Assembly (NCBI GenBank): GCA_965261915.1
Contig: CBDHDW010000013.1
Span: 3,224,001 to 3,288,000, forward strand
Length of the DNA stretch: 64,000 nucleotides
Source of the DNA: JAIBDK01 sp965261915
GTDB lineage: Bacteria > Pseudomonadota > Gammaproteobacteria > Arenicellales > Poriferihabitantaceae
Reading direction: 5' to 3'
Below are positions 44,814 through 53,426 of this stretch, piece by piece. Positions within the stretch are counted from its first letter, which is position 1. Each line of letters starts with the position of its first letter. The translations under genes were made by a program, and so were the position numbers. Below the pieces are notes generated by a model. It ran no database searches. It saw nothing but the letters and a program-made list of their open reading frames with translations, and was not told the DNA's origin.

Positions 44814-45437
44814 ATGAGTATTGAAGTAAAAGTAAATCCGCTTTGCGGCAGTAAAGCGAGCAAAGTTGATCTTTCCGATGCGGCATTTGGTGCGGATTTT
44901 AACGAAGCCCTTATCCATCAGGTTGTAACTGCTTATCAGGCAGGCGGCAGAAGCGGTACTCGGGCACAGAAAAATCGCGCGGCTGTTCGTGGCGGCGGTG
45001 CAAAGCCATGGCGCCAAAAAGGCACAGGTCGAGCTCGTGCAGGAACCATACGAAGCCCCATTTTTACCGGTGGCGGACGTGCATTTCCTGCCTCTACCCA
45101 GGATTTCTCTCAAAAAGTTAATCGCAAGATGTACCGCGCAGCAATGCGTTCGATTCTCTCTGAATTGCATCGTCAGGAGCGTTTGGTTGTTGTTGATGAT
45201 TTTGCAATGGATGCGCCGAAAACACGTTCATTGATTAATTCGCTGAGCAAATTGGGTGCGCATCAGGCGCTTGTTGTTCTAGGTAAAGAAAACGCAAATG
45301 TGGCGCTTTCTGCGAGAAACCTTGAAGCGGTGGATGTGTGTACCAGCAGTGAAGTTGATCCGGTAAGTCTGGTTCGATTCGAAAAAGTGGTTATGACCGC
45401 GGCGGCAGCGAAAAGTATTGACGCTGCATTGCAATAA
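44814..45437 (+). CDS. rplD: 50S ribosomal protein L4
   Basis: Lines the exit tunnel. The loop motif GTRAQKNRAAVRGGGAKPWR with KGTGRARAGTIRSP is present. The 207-residue length is normal. In E. coli L4 represses the S10 operon through its leader; no such leader is visible here, so control may differ. Confidence 0.96.
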   Translation: MSIEVKVNPLCGSKASKVDLSDAAFGADFNEALIHQVVTAYQAGGRSGTRAQKNRAAVRGGGAKPWRQKGTGRARAGTIRSPIFTGGGRAFPASTQDFSQKVNRKMYRAAMRSILSELHRQERLVVVDDFAMDAPKTRSLINSLSKLGAHQALVVLGKENANVALSARNLEAVDVCTSSEVDPVSLVRFEKVVMTAAAAKSIDAALQ

Positions 45438-45507
45438 AAAATCCATTTTTTGAATGCAGATAGAAATATTAAGCGTAACTGAAAATATTGGTCAGGAAAT
45501 AAGTTAG

Positions 45508-45810
45508 ATGAACGAAGAACGGTTATATCAAGTCATTCTGAACCCGGTGATTTCCGAGAAATCAACCATGGCGGCAGATAAACACGGCCAGATCGTGTTT
45601 AAGGTTTTGCCCGATGCGAATAAAAATGAAATTGCAGAAGCGGTTGAAAAATTATTCGAAGTTAAAGTCAAGAATGTGCAGGTGGTTAATGTGCGCGGAA
45701 AAGTTAAACGCTTTGGACGGACTCCCGGCGCATGCAGCGATTGGAAAAAAGCCTACGTGAGTTTGCAACAAGGTCAGGACATTGATTTTCTTGGTCTCGG
45801 CGGCGCTTAA
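45508..45810 (+). CDS. rplW: 50S ribosomal protein L23
   Basis: Exit-tunnel protein and docking point for trigger factor and SRP. It is 100 residues, with LNPVISEKSTMAAD and NEIAEAVEKLFEVKVKNVQV, and a C-terminal arm with VRGKVKRFGRTPG. CAGGAAAT lies upstream. Confidence 0.96.
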   Translation: MNEERLYQVILNPVISEKSTMAADKHGQIVFKVLPDANKNEIAEAVEKLFEVKVKNVQVVNVRGKVKRFGRTPGACSDWKKAYVSLQQGQDIDFLGLGGA

Positions 45811-45858
45811 AACCAGCGAATTATCAAATAGAGCAATAAACAGAATACAAGAAGCGTT

Positions 45859-46683
45859 ATGGCACTAGTAAAACAAAAACCAACGACTCCAGGTCAAAGA
45901 GGCATGGTTAAAGTGGTTACCCCTGATTTACACAAGGGTAAACCGCACCGTGCGCTATTGCAGCCTAAAACTGCAATCAGTGGTCGCAACAACGAAGGTC
46001 GTATTACCGTACGCCATCGTGGTGGCGGACATAAACGTCATTATCGGGTGATCGATTTCAAACGTAACAAGGACGGTATCCCGGCGACAATCAAGCATAT
46101 TGAATATGATCCAAATCGCAGTGCGCATATTGCGTTGCTGGTCTATAAAGATGGCGAACATCGTTACATGATTGCCCCTCGCGGTCTGAGTGCCGGTGAC
46201 GTTGTCATGTCAGGTGTTGGCAGTGGATACAATGTTGGAAACTGTCTGCCGTTAAGAAATATTCCGGTGGGAACAGTCGTTCACTGCATTGAGTTAAAGC
46301 CGGGTAAGGGTGCGCAGATTGCACGATCAGCTGGTGCTGCGGTGCAGTTTATCGGTAAAGAAGGAGCCTATGCTCAATTACGGCTTCGTTCGGGTGAAAT
46401 GAGAAAAGTTCATCTTGATTGCCGCGCGACAATTGGACAGGTTGGCAATAGCGAAAACAGTCTTCGCAAATTAGGTAAAGCAGGTGCGAAACGATGGAAA
46501 GGGATTCGCCCAACTGTTCGCGGTGTTGCCATGAACCCGGTTGATCACCCACATGGTGGTGGCGAAGGCCGTACTTCTGGTGGCCGTGATCCGGTTTCAC
46601 CCTGGGGTGTTCCTACCAAAGGTTACAGAACGCGTTCTAACAAACGTACTTCATCAATGATTATTCGCAGGCGGAAAAAATAA
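45859..46683 (+). CDS. rplB: 50S ribosomal protein L2
   Basis: Needed for subunit joining and peptidyl transfer. It is 274 residues, with GRITVRHRGGGHKRHYRVID, the conserved GVAMNPVDHPHGGGEGR with its key His, and SPWGVPTKGYRTR. It ends 2 bp before rpsS. Confidence 0.97.
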   Translation: MALVKQKPTTPGQRGMVKVVTPDLHKGKPHRALLQPKTAISGRNNEGRITVRHRGGGHKRHYRVIDFKRNKDGIPATIKHIEYDPNRSAHIALLVYKDGEHRYMIAPRGLSAGDVVMSGVGSGYNVGNCLPLRNIPVGTVVHCIELKPGKGAQIARSAGAAVQFIGKEGAYAQLRLRSGEMRKVHLDCRATIGQVGNSENSLRKLGKAGAKRWKGIRPTVRGVAMNPVDHPHGGGEGRTSGGRDPVSPWGVPTKGYRTRSNKRTSSMIIRRRKK

Positions 46684-46685
46684 CC

Positions 46686-46955
46686 ATGCCACGATCCATT
46701 AAAAAAGGCCCTTTCGTAGACCACCATTTGTGGGCGAAAGTGGAAGCAGCTAAGCAAGAAAATTCACGTAAACCAATTAAAACATGGTCTCGTCGTTCCA
46801 TGGTCATGCCTGAATTTGTCGGTATGACCATTGCAGTACACAACGGTCGCCAACATGTTCCTGTATTGGTTAACGAAAATATGGTGGGCCACAAGTTGGG
46901 CGAATTCGCGCCAACCCGAACTTACCGTGGGCATATCGCCAACAAAAAATCTTAA
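46686..46955 (+). CDS. rpsS: 30S ribosomal protein S19
   Basis: Small-subunit head protein contacting 23S bridge B1a. It is 89 residues, with PRSIKKGPFVDHHLW, TWSRRSMVMPEFVGMTIAVH and GHKLGEFAPTRTYRGH. Starts 2 bp after rplB, so translation is probably coupled. Confidence 0.97.
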   Translation: MPRSIKKGPFVDHHLWAKVEAAKQENSRKPIKTWSRRSMVMPEFVGMTIAVHNGRQHVPVLVNENMVGHKLGEFAPTRTYRGHIANKKS

Positions 46956-46984
46956 GCTAATCGTCATTAACTAAGAACAGAAAA

Positions 46985-47332
46985 ATGCAAGTCAGATCAG
47001 TAGCAAAATATGTCCGGTTGTCACCGCAGAAATGCCGTTTGGTAGCCGATCAGATCCGCAAGCTTCCCGTTGAAAGGGCGTTGGAGATTTTGTCTTTCAG
47101 TCCAAAGAAAGGCGCTTTGCCAGTGAAAAAAGTTCTGAATTCGGCCATTGCCAATGCAGAGCACAATGAAGGTGCGGATATCGATGATCTTTGGGTCAGC
47201 CAGGTAATGGTGGATGAAGCGCCAACCATGAAAAGATATCGTGCTCGAGCTAAAGGCCGCGGCACACGAATTTTGAAACGTAATTGTCATATCACATTGA
47301 GTGTTAGTGACGAACCGCGTTCAAGCAAGTAG
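46985..47332 (+). CDS. rplV: 50S ribosomal protein L22
   Basis: Exit-tunnel constriction protein. It is 115 residues, with KYVRLSPQKCRLVADQIRK, VLNSAIANAEHN and the hairpin tip region MKRYRARAKGRGTRI, where macrolide-resistance changes occur; it looks wild type. Confidence 0.97.
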   Translation: MQVRSVAKYVRLSPQKCRLVADQIRKLPVERALEILSFSPKKGALPVKKVLNSAIANAEHNEGADIDDLWVSQVMVDEAPTMKRYRARAKGRGTRILKRNCHITLSVSDEPRSSK

Positions 47333-47372
47333 AAGAAATTTAATAGAAACAGATACCGATTAAAGGTTAATT

Positions 47373-48050
47373 ATGGGTCAAAAAGTACAACCAAATGGCA
47401 TCCGGCTCGGAATTGTCAAAGACTGGAACGCAAAATGGTATGCAGGCAAAGGCAGTTACGCAAGCACGCTTGCCAGCGATCTTAAAATTCGTGAATTTCT
47501 AACGAAAAAGCTGTCGAATGCTGCGGTGAGCAAAATCGTCATTGAGCGTCCGGCGCAGAACCTCAACGTCACCATTTATACCGCTCGTCCAGGGATAGTT
47601 ATCGGTAAGAAAGGTGAAGAGATTGATCGTCTTCGTTTTCAGCTGACCAGGCTTAACGGCAGTCCCGTTCAGGTTGGAGTTGAAGAAATCAGAAAGCCAG
47701 AGCTTGATGCGAAACTGGTGGCAGAAAATATCTGCCACCAGCTGGAAAAAAGAATCATGTTCCGTCGTACGATGAAGCGATCAGTGCAAAGCTCAATGAG
47801 ACTGGGCGCTGAAGGCGTCAAAGTTATGCTTGCTGGTCGGTTGAACGGTGCAGAAATTGCGCGAACCGAATGGTATCGCGAAGGCCGTGTTCCGCTTCAT
47901 ACATTACGAGCTGATATTGACTACGGCACTCATGAAGCGCAGACCACTTATGGGATCATTGGCGTAAAAGTCTGGATATTCAAAGGTGAGATTTTTGAAG
48001 AAGAAAAAGGCGAAGCGGAAACAACTGAACAAGTAGCGGAAGTAGTGTAA
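47373..48050 (+). CDS. rpsC: 30S ribosomal protein S3
   Basis: Part of the mRNA entry helicase. It is 225 residues, with MGQKVQPNGIRLGIVKDW, the KH motif PGIVIGKKGEEIDRLR and the C-terminal GVKVWIFKGEIF, and ends in an acidic tail. A GGTTAATT lies before the ATG. Confidence 0.97.
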   Translation: MGQKVQPNGIRLGIVKDWNAKWYAGKGSYASTLASDLKIREFLTKKLSNAAVSKIVIERPAQNLNVTIYTARPGIVIGKKGEEIDRLRFQLTRLNGSPVQVGVEEIRKPELDAKLVAENICHQLEKRIMFRRTMKRSVQSSMRLGAEGVKVMLAGRLNGAEIARTEWYREGRVPLHTLRADIDYGTHEAQTTYGIIGVKVWIFKGEIFEEEKGEAETTEQVAEVV

Positions 48051-48054
48051 GAAA

Positions 48055-48468
48055 ATGCTCCAACCTAAAAGAACAAAATTTCGTAAGCAGCATAAAGGCA
48101 GAAACCGGGGCCTTGCTACACGCGGAAATCGTGTGAGCTTTGGTGAATTCGGTTTGCAGTCATCCGACCGTGGTCGATTGACGGCAAGACAAATTGAAGC
48201 TGCAAGACGTGCGATTACGCGCCACGTAAAACGTGGCGGCCGAATTTGGATTCGCGTATTCCCCGATAAACCAATTTCTAAAAAACCGCTTGAAGTGCGA
48301 ATGGGTAAAGGTAAAGGCAACCCGGAGTTTTGGGTGGCGTTGATCCAGCCAGGCACGATGCTTTATGAAATTGAAGGTGTAACAGAGGAACTGGCGAGAG
48401 AAGCATTTCGACTGGCTAGTGCGAAATTACCGATCCGAACCAACTTTGCAAGACGGCAGGTGGGCTAA
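48055..48468 (+). CDS. rplP: 50S ribosomal protein L16
   Basis: Late-assembly protein near the A-site tRNA elbow. It is 137 residues, with MLQPKRTKFRKQHKGRN, the RMGKGKGNPEFWVA segment containing the Arg hydroxylated in E. coli, and a basic C terminus. Starts 4 bp after rpsC. Confidence 0.97.
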   Translation: MLQPKRTKFRKQHKGRNRGLATRGNRVSFGEFGLQSSDRGRLTARQIEAARRAITRHVKRGGRIWIRVFPDKPISKKPLEVRMGKGKGNPEFWVALIQPGTMLYEIEGVTEELAREAFRLASAKLPIRTNFARRQVG

Positions 48469-48666
48469 ATGAAAACATCTGAATTAAGAAGCAAAAGTGT
48501 TGAAGAACTGAACGAAGAACTGATTGGCCTGCGTAAAGAACAGTTCAATTTGCGTATGCAGCGTGGCGCTGGCCAGTTGGCGAGCCCGGCACAATTTAAA
48601 ATTGTGCAAAAAGACATTGCACGAATTAAAACCATCCTGACCGAAAAGGCAGGTCCCGCGTCCTAA
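48469..48666 (+). CDS. rpmC: 50S ribosomal protein L29
   Basis: Small two-helix protein at the tunnel exit; 65 residues, with LRSKSVEELNEELIGLRKEQ and NLRMQRGAGQL. The ATG directly follows the rplP stop. Confidence 0.95.
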   Translation: MKTSELRSKSVEELNEELIGLRKEQFNLRMQRGAGQLASPAQFKIVQKDIARIKTILTEKAGPAS

Positions 48667-48669
48667 ATT

Positions 48670-48951
48670 ATGGCCGAAGTGATGAATAGCGAAACTAACC
48701 AAGAAAAAACCAAGCGCCTTATTCAGGGTAATGTGATTAGCGCAGCCAGCGATAAGAGCATTACCGTTCTTGTCGAGCGCAAGGTAAAACATCCGCTTTA
48801 TAAAAAGTATATCAAGCGATCAACCAAACTCCATGCCCATGATGAGAATAACGAATGTCAGGCTGGTGATACGGTTCGTATCGAAGCATGTCGACCAATT
48901 TCCAAGTCCAAATCCTGGCGCCTGGTCGAAGTTGTTTCTCGAGCAGTTTAA
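48670..48951 (+). CDS. rpsQ: 30S ribosomal protein S17
   Basis: OB-fold 16S 5'-domain protein. It is 93 residues, about nine more than E. coli because of an N-terminal MAEVMNSETNQEK stretch. The body has LIQGNVISAASDKSITVLVE, HPLYKKYIKRSTK and GDTVRIEACRPISKSKSWRL. An internal ATG at 48682 could give a shorter form. Confidence 0.95.
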   Translation: MAEVMNSETNQEKTKRLIQGNVISAASDKSITVLVERKVKHPLYKKYIKRSTKLHAHDENNECQAGDTVRIEACRPISKSKSWRLVEVVSRAV

Positions 48952-48976
48952 TTTAGCGGTATAGAGGAGAAATATC

Positions 48977-49345
48977 ATGATTCAGATGCAGTCAATGATG
49001 TCAGTAGCTGACAATAGCGGCGCAAAACGCGTGATGTGCATCAAGGTATTGGGTGGTTCGAAAAGACGCTACGCTGGTATCGGTGACATTGTAAAAATCA
49101 CCATTAAAGAGGCGCTGCCGAATAGCAGGGTTAAAAAAGGTGATGTATACGATGCCGTAATCGTTCGTACAAGAAGCGGTGTTCGCAGACCTGACGGATC
49201 CCTGATTCGTTTCGACAAGAACTCGGCAGTTTTACTGAATGCCTCTCATCAACCCATCGGCACTCGTATTTTTGGTCCGGTAACACGTGAGCTGCGGTCT
49301 GAAAAGTTCATGAGAATCATCTCGTTGGCGCCTGAAGTCCTGTAA
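48977..49345 (+). CDS. rplN: 50S ribosomal protein L14
   Basis: Start of the spc operon; contacts bridge B8. It is 122 residues with MIQMQSMMSVADNSGAKRV, GVRRPDGSLIRFDKNSAVL and GTRIFGPVTRELR. GAGGAGA gives a strong Shine-Dalgarno. Confidence 0.97.
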   Translation: MIQMQSMMSVADNSGAKRVMCIKVLGGSKRRYAGIGDIVKITIKEALPNSRVKKGDVYDAVIVRTRSGVRRPDGSLIRFDKNSAVLLNASHQPIGTRIFGPVTRELRSEKFMRIISLAPEVL

Positions 49346-49399
49346 TTGATCAGGATAACGGGTGACAAAATTAATTATCGTTAATAAAGTATAGCGAAA

Positions 49400-49720
49400 A
49401 TGCAAAGAATCAAGAAAGGTGACGACGTCATAGTCATTGCTGGGCGTGACAAAGGTAGGCGCGGCAATGTTCTTCGAATTACAGATGATGGTCGTGCATT
49501 CGTTGACAACGCAAACCTGGTCAAACGACACACTCGCGGGAATCCCAATACGGGTGAAACCGGTGGCATCATCGAAAAAGAAGCTGCGATTCAGTTGTCG
49601 AATCTGGCGCTGTACAACCCGGCGACAGAAAAGGCGGATCGCGTAGGTTTCAAATTTCTGAAAGATGGCAGAAAGGTTCGTTACTTTAAATCAAACAATG
49701 AAGTGGTTGATCTGACTTAA
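49400..49720 (+). CDS. rplX: 50S ribosomal protein L24
   Basis: Assembly initiator near the tunnel exit. It is 106 residues, with the KOW motif KKGDDVIVIAGRDKGRRGNV and the GETGGIIEKEAAIQLSN block, followed by RVGFKFLKDGRKVRY. Confidence 0.96.
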   Translation: MQRIKKGDDVIVIAGRDKGRRGNVLRITDDGRAFVDNANLVKRHTRGNPNTGETGGIIEKEAAIQLSNLALYNPATEKADRVGFKFLKDGRKVRYFKSNNEVVDLT

Positions 49721-49762
49721 GGTCAGCTACAGATACAGATTAATTGGCAGATTAAAAACAAC

Positions 49763-50302
49763 ATGTCCAGACTATTCGATAAATACAATTCCGAAGTCGT
49801 GCCGAAGTTAATGCAGGATTTTTCTTTTGGCAGTGCGATGGAGATTCCGCGCATTACCAAAATCACCCTGAATATGGGGTTAGGAGAAGCGGTTGCTAAC
49901 AAGAACGTAATGCAAAGCGCGACATCGGATCTCGAAAAAATTACGGGTCAAAAACCGGTAGTAACCAAAGCTAAAAAATCAGAAGCGAATTTTAAAATTC
50001 GTGAAGGTTGGCCGATTGGTGCAAAAGTCACGCTTCGCAGAGAACGCATGTACGAATTCCTGGATCGTTTGATCTCGGTGGCAATTCCGCGAATGCGGGA
50101 TTTCAGGGGCTTGTCCAACAAATCGTTTGATGGCCGCGGCAACTACGCGTTTGGTTTAAAAGAACAGATTGTTTTCCCGGAAATTGATTACGACAACGTC
50201 GATGCTTTACGTGGAATGGATATTTGTATTACCACGACGGCAAAAACCGATGAAGAAGCTGCAGCACTGCTGCGCGCATTTAATTTTCCAATCAAAAATT
50301 AA
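49763..50302 (+). CDS. rplE: 50S ribosomal protein L5
   Basis: 5S rRNA-binding protein of the central protuberance. It is 179 residues, with PRITKITLNMGLGEAVANK, ITGQKPVVTKAKKS, GWPIGAKVTLR and FPEIDYDNVDALRGMDICI. Confidence 0.97.
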   Translation: MSRLFDKYNSEVVPKLMQDFSFGSAMEIPRITKITLNMGLGEAVANKNVMQSATSDLEKITGQKPVVTKAKKSEANFKIREGWPIGAKVTLRRERMYEFLDRLISVAIPRMRDFRGLSNKSFDGRGNYAFGLKEQIVFPEIDYDNVDALRGMDICITTTAKTDEEAAALLRAFNFPIKN

Positions 50303-50328
50303 GCAAGACTTAGGAAAGAACTAACGTT

Positions 50329-50634
50329 ATGGCTAAAAAATCGATGATTGCTCGCGAAACCAAGCGCGAGGAACAGGCAAAAACTTATTCCGCTAAAAGA
50401 GCTGAATTGATACGTATCGTATCTTCTGAGGAATCCGGTGCTGATGATCAATTTCAGGCAATGCTGGACCTGCAAAAGTTACCTCGCGATTCAAGCCGCA
50501 GCCGCGGAAGAAACCGTTGCGTTGTCACCGGTCGCCCAAGAGGGGTTTATCGAAAGTTTGGTTTGTGTAGAAACAAGCTAAGGGAAATCATTATGCGTGG
50601 TGAAACACCAGGCGTAGTGAAATCCAGTTGGTAA
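50329..50634 (+). CDS. rpsN: 30S ribosomal protein S14, zinc-free type
   Basis: It is 101 residues, the long C-minus form without zinc-binding cysteine pairs. It has KLPRDSSRSRGRNRCVVTGR and RGVYRKFGLCRNKLREI, the family signature. Confidence 0.97.
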   Translation: MAKKSMIARETKREEQAKTYSAKRAELIRIVSSEESGADDQFQAMLDLQKLPRDSSRSRGRNRCVVTGRPRGVYRKFGLCRNKLREIIMRGETPGVVKSSW

Positions 50635-50683
50635 ACCGACACATTGTAGAAATGTCATTTAAGAAAAGTTAAGAGATTTTCAT

Positions 50684-51082
50684 ATGAGTATGTCAGATCC
50701 CATCGCCGATATGTTAACCCGGATACGAAACGGCCTTCAGGCTCAAAAAGTATCAGTGGGTATGCCGGCATCAAGGAATAAAGTTGCTATCGCAGAAGTT
50801 TTGAAAGACGAAGGTTATATCAGTAGTTTTTCAGTAGATGAAAGCGATAGCGTTAAAAAGCTCCTCGAAATTGAACTCAAGTATTTCCAGGGAGAGCCTG
50901 TAATAGAAGAAATTCGCCGAGTGAGCTGCCCAAGTTGCCGTGTTTATGCAAGTCGTAATGATTTGCCGTCGGTTCGTGATGGCCTTGGCGTTGCATTGGT
51001 TTCAACGTCTAAAGGTATTCTTACCGACAAGACTGCACGCCAACAGGGCGTTGGTGGTGAAATTATCTGTACTGTCTTCTAG
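50684..51082 (+). CDS. rpsH: 30S ribosomal protein S8
   Basis: Central-domain 16S binder and repressor of the spc operon in E. coli. It is 132 residues, with SDPIADMLTRIRNGLQ and, near the end, LGVALVSTSKGILTDKTARQ. C-terminal residues GEIICTVF match the family. Confidence 0.97.
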   Translation: MSMSDPIADMLTRIRNGLQAQKVSVGMPASRNKVAIAEVLKDEGYISSFSVDESDSVKKLLEIELKYFQGEPVIEEIRRVSCPSCRVYASRNDLPSVRDGLGVALVSTSKGILTDKTARQQGVGGEIICTVF

Positions 51083-51180
51083 ATCGGCTAACCGAACGCA
51101 AAGTAGCAGAGAATAATTTCAAGCAATATTTTTTATTGAACAAATTTGTAAAGAATTAAATTTAAGACAAGGCGAAAACA

Positions 51181-51726
51181 ATGTCACGAATTGCAAAAGC
51201 ACCAATTTCAGTTCCTTCAAACGTTGAAGTGAAAGTTGAGAATGGAACCATAATCGCGAAAGGGCCCAAGGGGGAATTGAGTTTTGATCTTTCTCCCGGT
51301 ATTGAGGTGCTCAATAACGACGGCAGCCTGCAAGTTCAGCTTACCGGTGATGCAGGCGCTGCGAGCAGGCATGTACGTTCGATGTCCGGAACAACCCGAG
51401 CTATGGTTGCCAATCTGGTTTCCGGCGTATCTGAAGGATTTGAAAAGAAACTGACTATTATCGGAATTGGTTATCGAGCGCAGACACAAGGTAAGAAACT
51501 CAATCTGAATCTGGGGTTTTCCCATCCGGTTGAATATGAGTTACCAGAAGGTGTAAGCGCAGAAACACCAACTCAAACTGAAATTGTGCTCCGTGGTTCT
51601 GATAAACAGGTAATTGGTCAGGCTGCTGCGGAAATTCGTGCATTTCGGCCACCTGAACCCTATAAAGGTAAAGGCGTTCGTTATTCCGATGAGTATGTCG
51701 TCAGAAAGCAAGCTAAGAAGAAGTAA
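51181..51726 (+). CDS. rplF: 50S ribosomal protein L6
   Basis: Two-domain protein near the factor-binding site. It is 181 residues, with SRIAKAPISVP, GTTRAMVANLVSGVSEGFEK and the C-terminal RPPEPYKGKGVRYSDEYV signature. A gap of 98 bp separates it from rpsH, one of the largest within the spc operon. Confidence 0.97.
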   Translation: MSRIAKAPISVPSNVEVKVENGTIIAKGPKGELSFDLSPGIEVLNNDGSLQVQLTGDAGAASRHVRSMSGTTRAMVANLVSGVSEGFEKKLTIIGIGYRAQTQGKKLNLNLGFSHPVEYELPEGVSAETPTQTEIVLRGSDKQVIGQAAAEIRAFRPPEPYKGKGVRYSDEYVVRKQAKKK

Positions 51727-51769
51727 GCTGTAGACAGCAAATAACTGATTAAGAAAATTTTTAAAGAAC

Positions 51770-52126
51770 ATGGCTAACAAGAATACTGCAAGACTGAGAA
51801 GAGCGCGAAAAACCAGGGGCAAAATTGCTCGTCTGGAAGCGGTTCGTCTTTCTGTTTACCGTACACCCAGACATTTTTATGCTCAGATTTTTGATCAAAG
51901 CGGTGAAAATGTATTGGCTTCAGCATCGACACTGGATGCTGGTTTAAAGAAATCGATTTCCAGCGGCGGCAATAAAGATGCAGCCATAGCCGTTGGTGAG
52001 TTGATTGCTAAAAATGCTAAAGCTGCGGGTATTGAATCCGTAGCCTTCGATCGCTCTGGTTATCGATACCATGGCAGAGTTCAGGCTTTTGCTGATTCTG
52101 CCCGTGAGCATGGTCTCAAATTTTAA
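51770..52126 (+). CDS. rplR: 50S ribosomal protein L18
   Basis: 5S rRNA-binding protein. It is 118 residues, with RLRRARKTRGKIARL, RLSVYRTPRHFYAQI and FDRSGYRYHGRVQAFADSAR. Confidence 0.97.
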   Translation: MANKNTARLRRARKTRGKIARLEAVRLSVYRTPRHFYAQIFDQSGENVLASASTLDAGLKKSISSGGNKDAAIAVGELIAKNAKAAGIESVAFDRSGYRYHGRVQAFADSAREHGLKF

Positions 52127-52142
52127 TTAAAGAACAGTTTAA

Positions 52143-52652
52143 ATGGCTAAAACAAGAGAACGCAATAACGCCCGAAAGGATAATTATCAGGAACAGCTGA
52201 TTGAGGTCAGACGGGTTTCTAAAGTCGTTAAAGGTGGACGTATTTTTGGATTTTCCGCGCTGACAGTCGTCGGTGACGGCGAAGGCAGAGTAGGTATGGG
52301 TCGAGGTAAAGCCCGGGAAGTTCCGATTGCAGTACAAAAAGCGATGGAAGATGCTCGCCGCAATATGTTCAAGGTTCAGATGAACGGCGATACCCTGCAA
52401 TACCCCATGGTTGGACGGCACGGCTCCGCTCGAGTGGTCATGAGGCCCGCTACTGAAGGTACGGGAATTATTGCCGGCGGTACCATGCGTGCGGTATTTA
52501 AAGTAATGGGTATCCAGAATGTCTTAACCAAAGTGATTGGTACAACGAATCCGGTAAATGTGACACGCGCGACGATTGCCGCATTAAAAGGCATGCGTAG
52601 CGCAAGTTTTATCGCAGCTAAACGCGGTAAAGAGGTTAAAGAATTAAGATAG
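52143..52652 (+). CDS. rpsE: 30S ribosomal protein S5
   Basis: Accuracy protein at the mRNA entry. It is 169 residues, with VSKVVKGGRIFGFSALTVVG, GRGKAREVPIAVQKAMEDAR and AGGTMRAVFKVMGIQNVL. The spectinomycin loop (SKVVKGGR) is wild type. Confidence 0.97.
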   Translation: MAKTRERNNARKDNYQEQLIEVRRVSKVVKGGRIFGFSALTVVGDGEGRVGMGRGKAREVPIAVQKAMEDARRNMFKVQMNGDTLQYPMVGRHGSARVVMRPATEGTGIIAGGTMRAVFKVMGIQNVLTKVIGTTNPVNVTRATIAALKGMRSASFIAAKRGKEVKELR

Positions 52653-52698
52653 AGATCAATCTTTATTCCCGCTAATTCATCGAAATACAGACAGTAAA

Positions 52699-52887
52699 AT
52701 GGCAGACAAGAAAATTCTAAACGTTACCCTGACGCGCAGTATGAAGGGGAGACTAAAAAAGCATCAGGCTTGTGTAAGGGGTTTGGGGCTGCGACGTATG
52801 CACCAGACAGTAGAAGTGATTGATACTCCGGAAAATCGGGGAATGATCAATAAAGTTAGCTACATGGTGAGCTGCGAAGAAGCTTAG
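52699..52887 (+). CDS. rpmD: 50S ribosomal protein L30
   Basis: Small 62-residue protein with LTRSMKGRLKKHQACVRGLG and RRMHQTVEVIDTPENRGMI, the family signature. Confidence 0.95.
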   Translation: MADKKILNVTLTRSMKGRLKKHQACVRGLGLRRMHQTVEVIDTPENRGMINKVSYMVSCEEA

Positions 52888-52965
52888 ATTGAAAAAACAA
52901 TCACTTAACGACAAGTCAAATCCAAAATTAATTTACCCAATATTGAAATTGACAACTGAAGAAAA

Positions 52966-53409
52966 ATGACATCACTTAGACTGAATTCTATCAAACCCGC
53001 CAGCGGTGCTAAATCGAAAGCCAAACGTGTTGGCCGTGGCCCTGGATCCGGGTTAGGCAAAACCGCAGGACGTGGACATAAAGGTCAAAAGTCTCGATCA
53101 GGCGGCTACCATAAGGTCGGTTTTGAAGGCGGACAAATGCCTTTGCAGCGTCGTTTGCCTAAAAGGGGTTTTCGCTCACATGTAAATACCCATACTGCTG
53201 AAATTCGCTTGAACGAACTGGCAAAGATTGAAGGCGATATTGTCGATCTTAAGTCTTTACAGAAAGCAGGCGTAATTGGTTTGCATGTAGATCGAGCCAA
53301 AGCAATTCTGTCTGGCGAAATCAATCGTGCAGTTACCCTCAAGGGAATCGGCGCAACCAAAGGTGCCCGTGCAGCTATTGAAAGTGCTGGCGGAAACGTA
53401 GAATCGTAA
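52966..53409 (+). CDS. rplO: 50S ribosomal protein L15
   Basis: Late-assembly protein, 147 residues, with a Gly/Arg/Lys-rich N-terminal arm (RVGRGPGSGLGKTAGRGHKG, KSRSGG) and FEGGQMPLQRRLPKRGF. The stop is 17 bp before the secY GTG. Confidence 0.97.
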   Translation: MTSLRLNSIKPASGAKSKAKRVGRGPGSGLGKTAGRGHKGQKSRSGGYHKVGFEGGQMPLQRRLPKRGFRSHVNTHTAEIRLNELAKIEGDIVDLKSLQKAGVIGLHVDRAKAILSGEINRAVTLKGIGATKGARAAIESAGGNVES

Positions 53410-53426
53410 TACCAGGTATCGTAGAA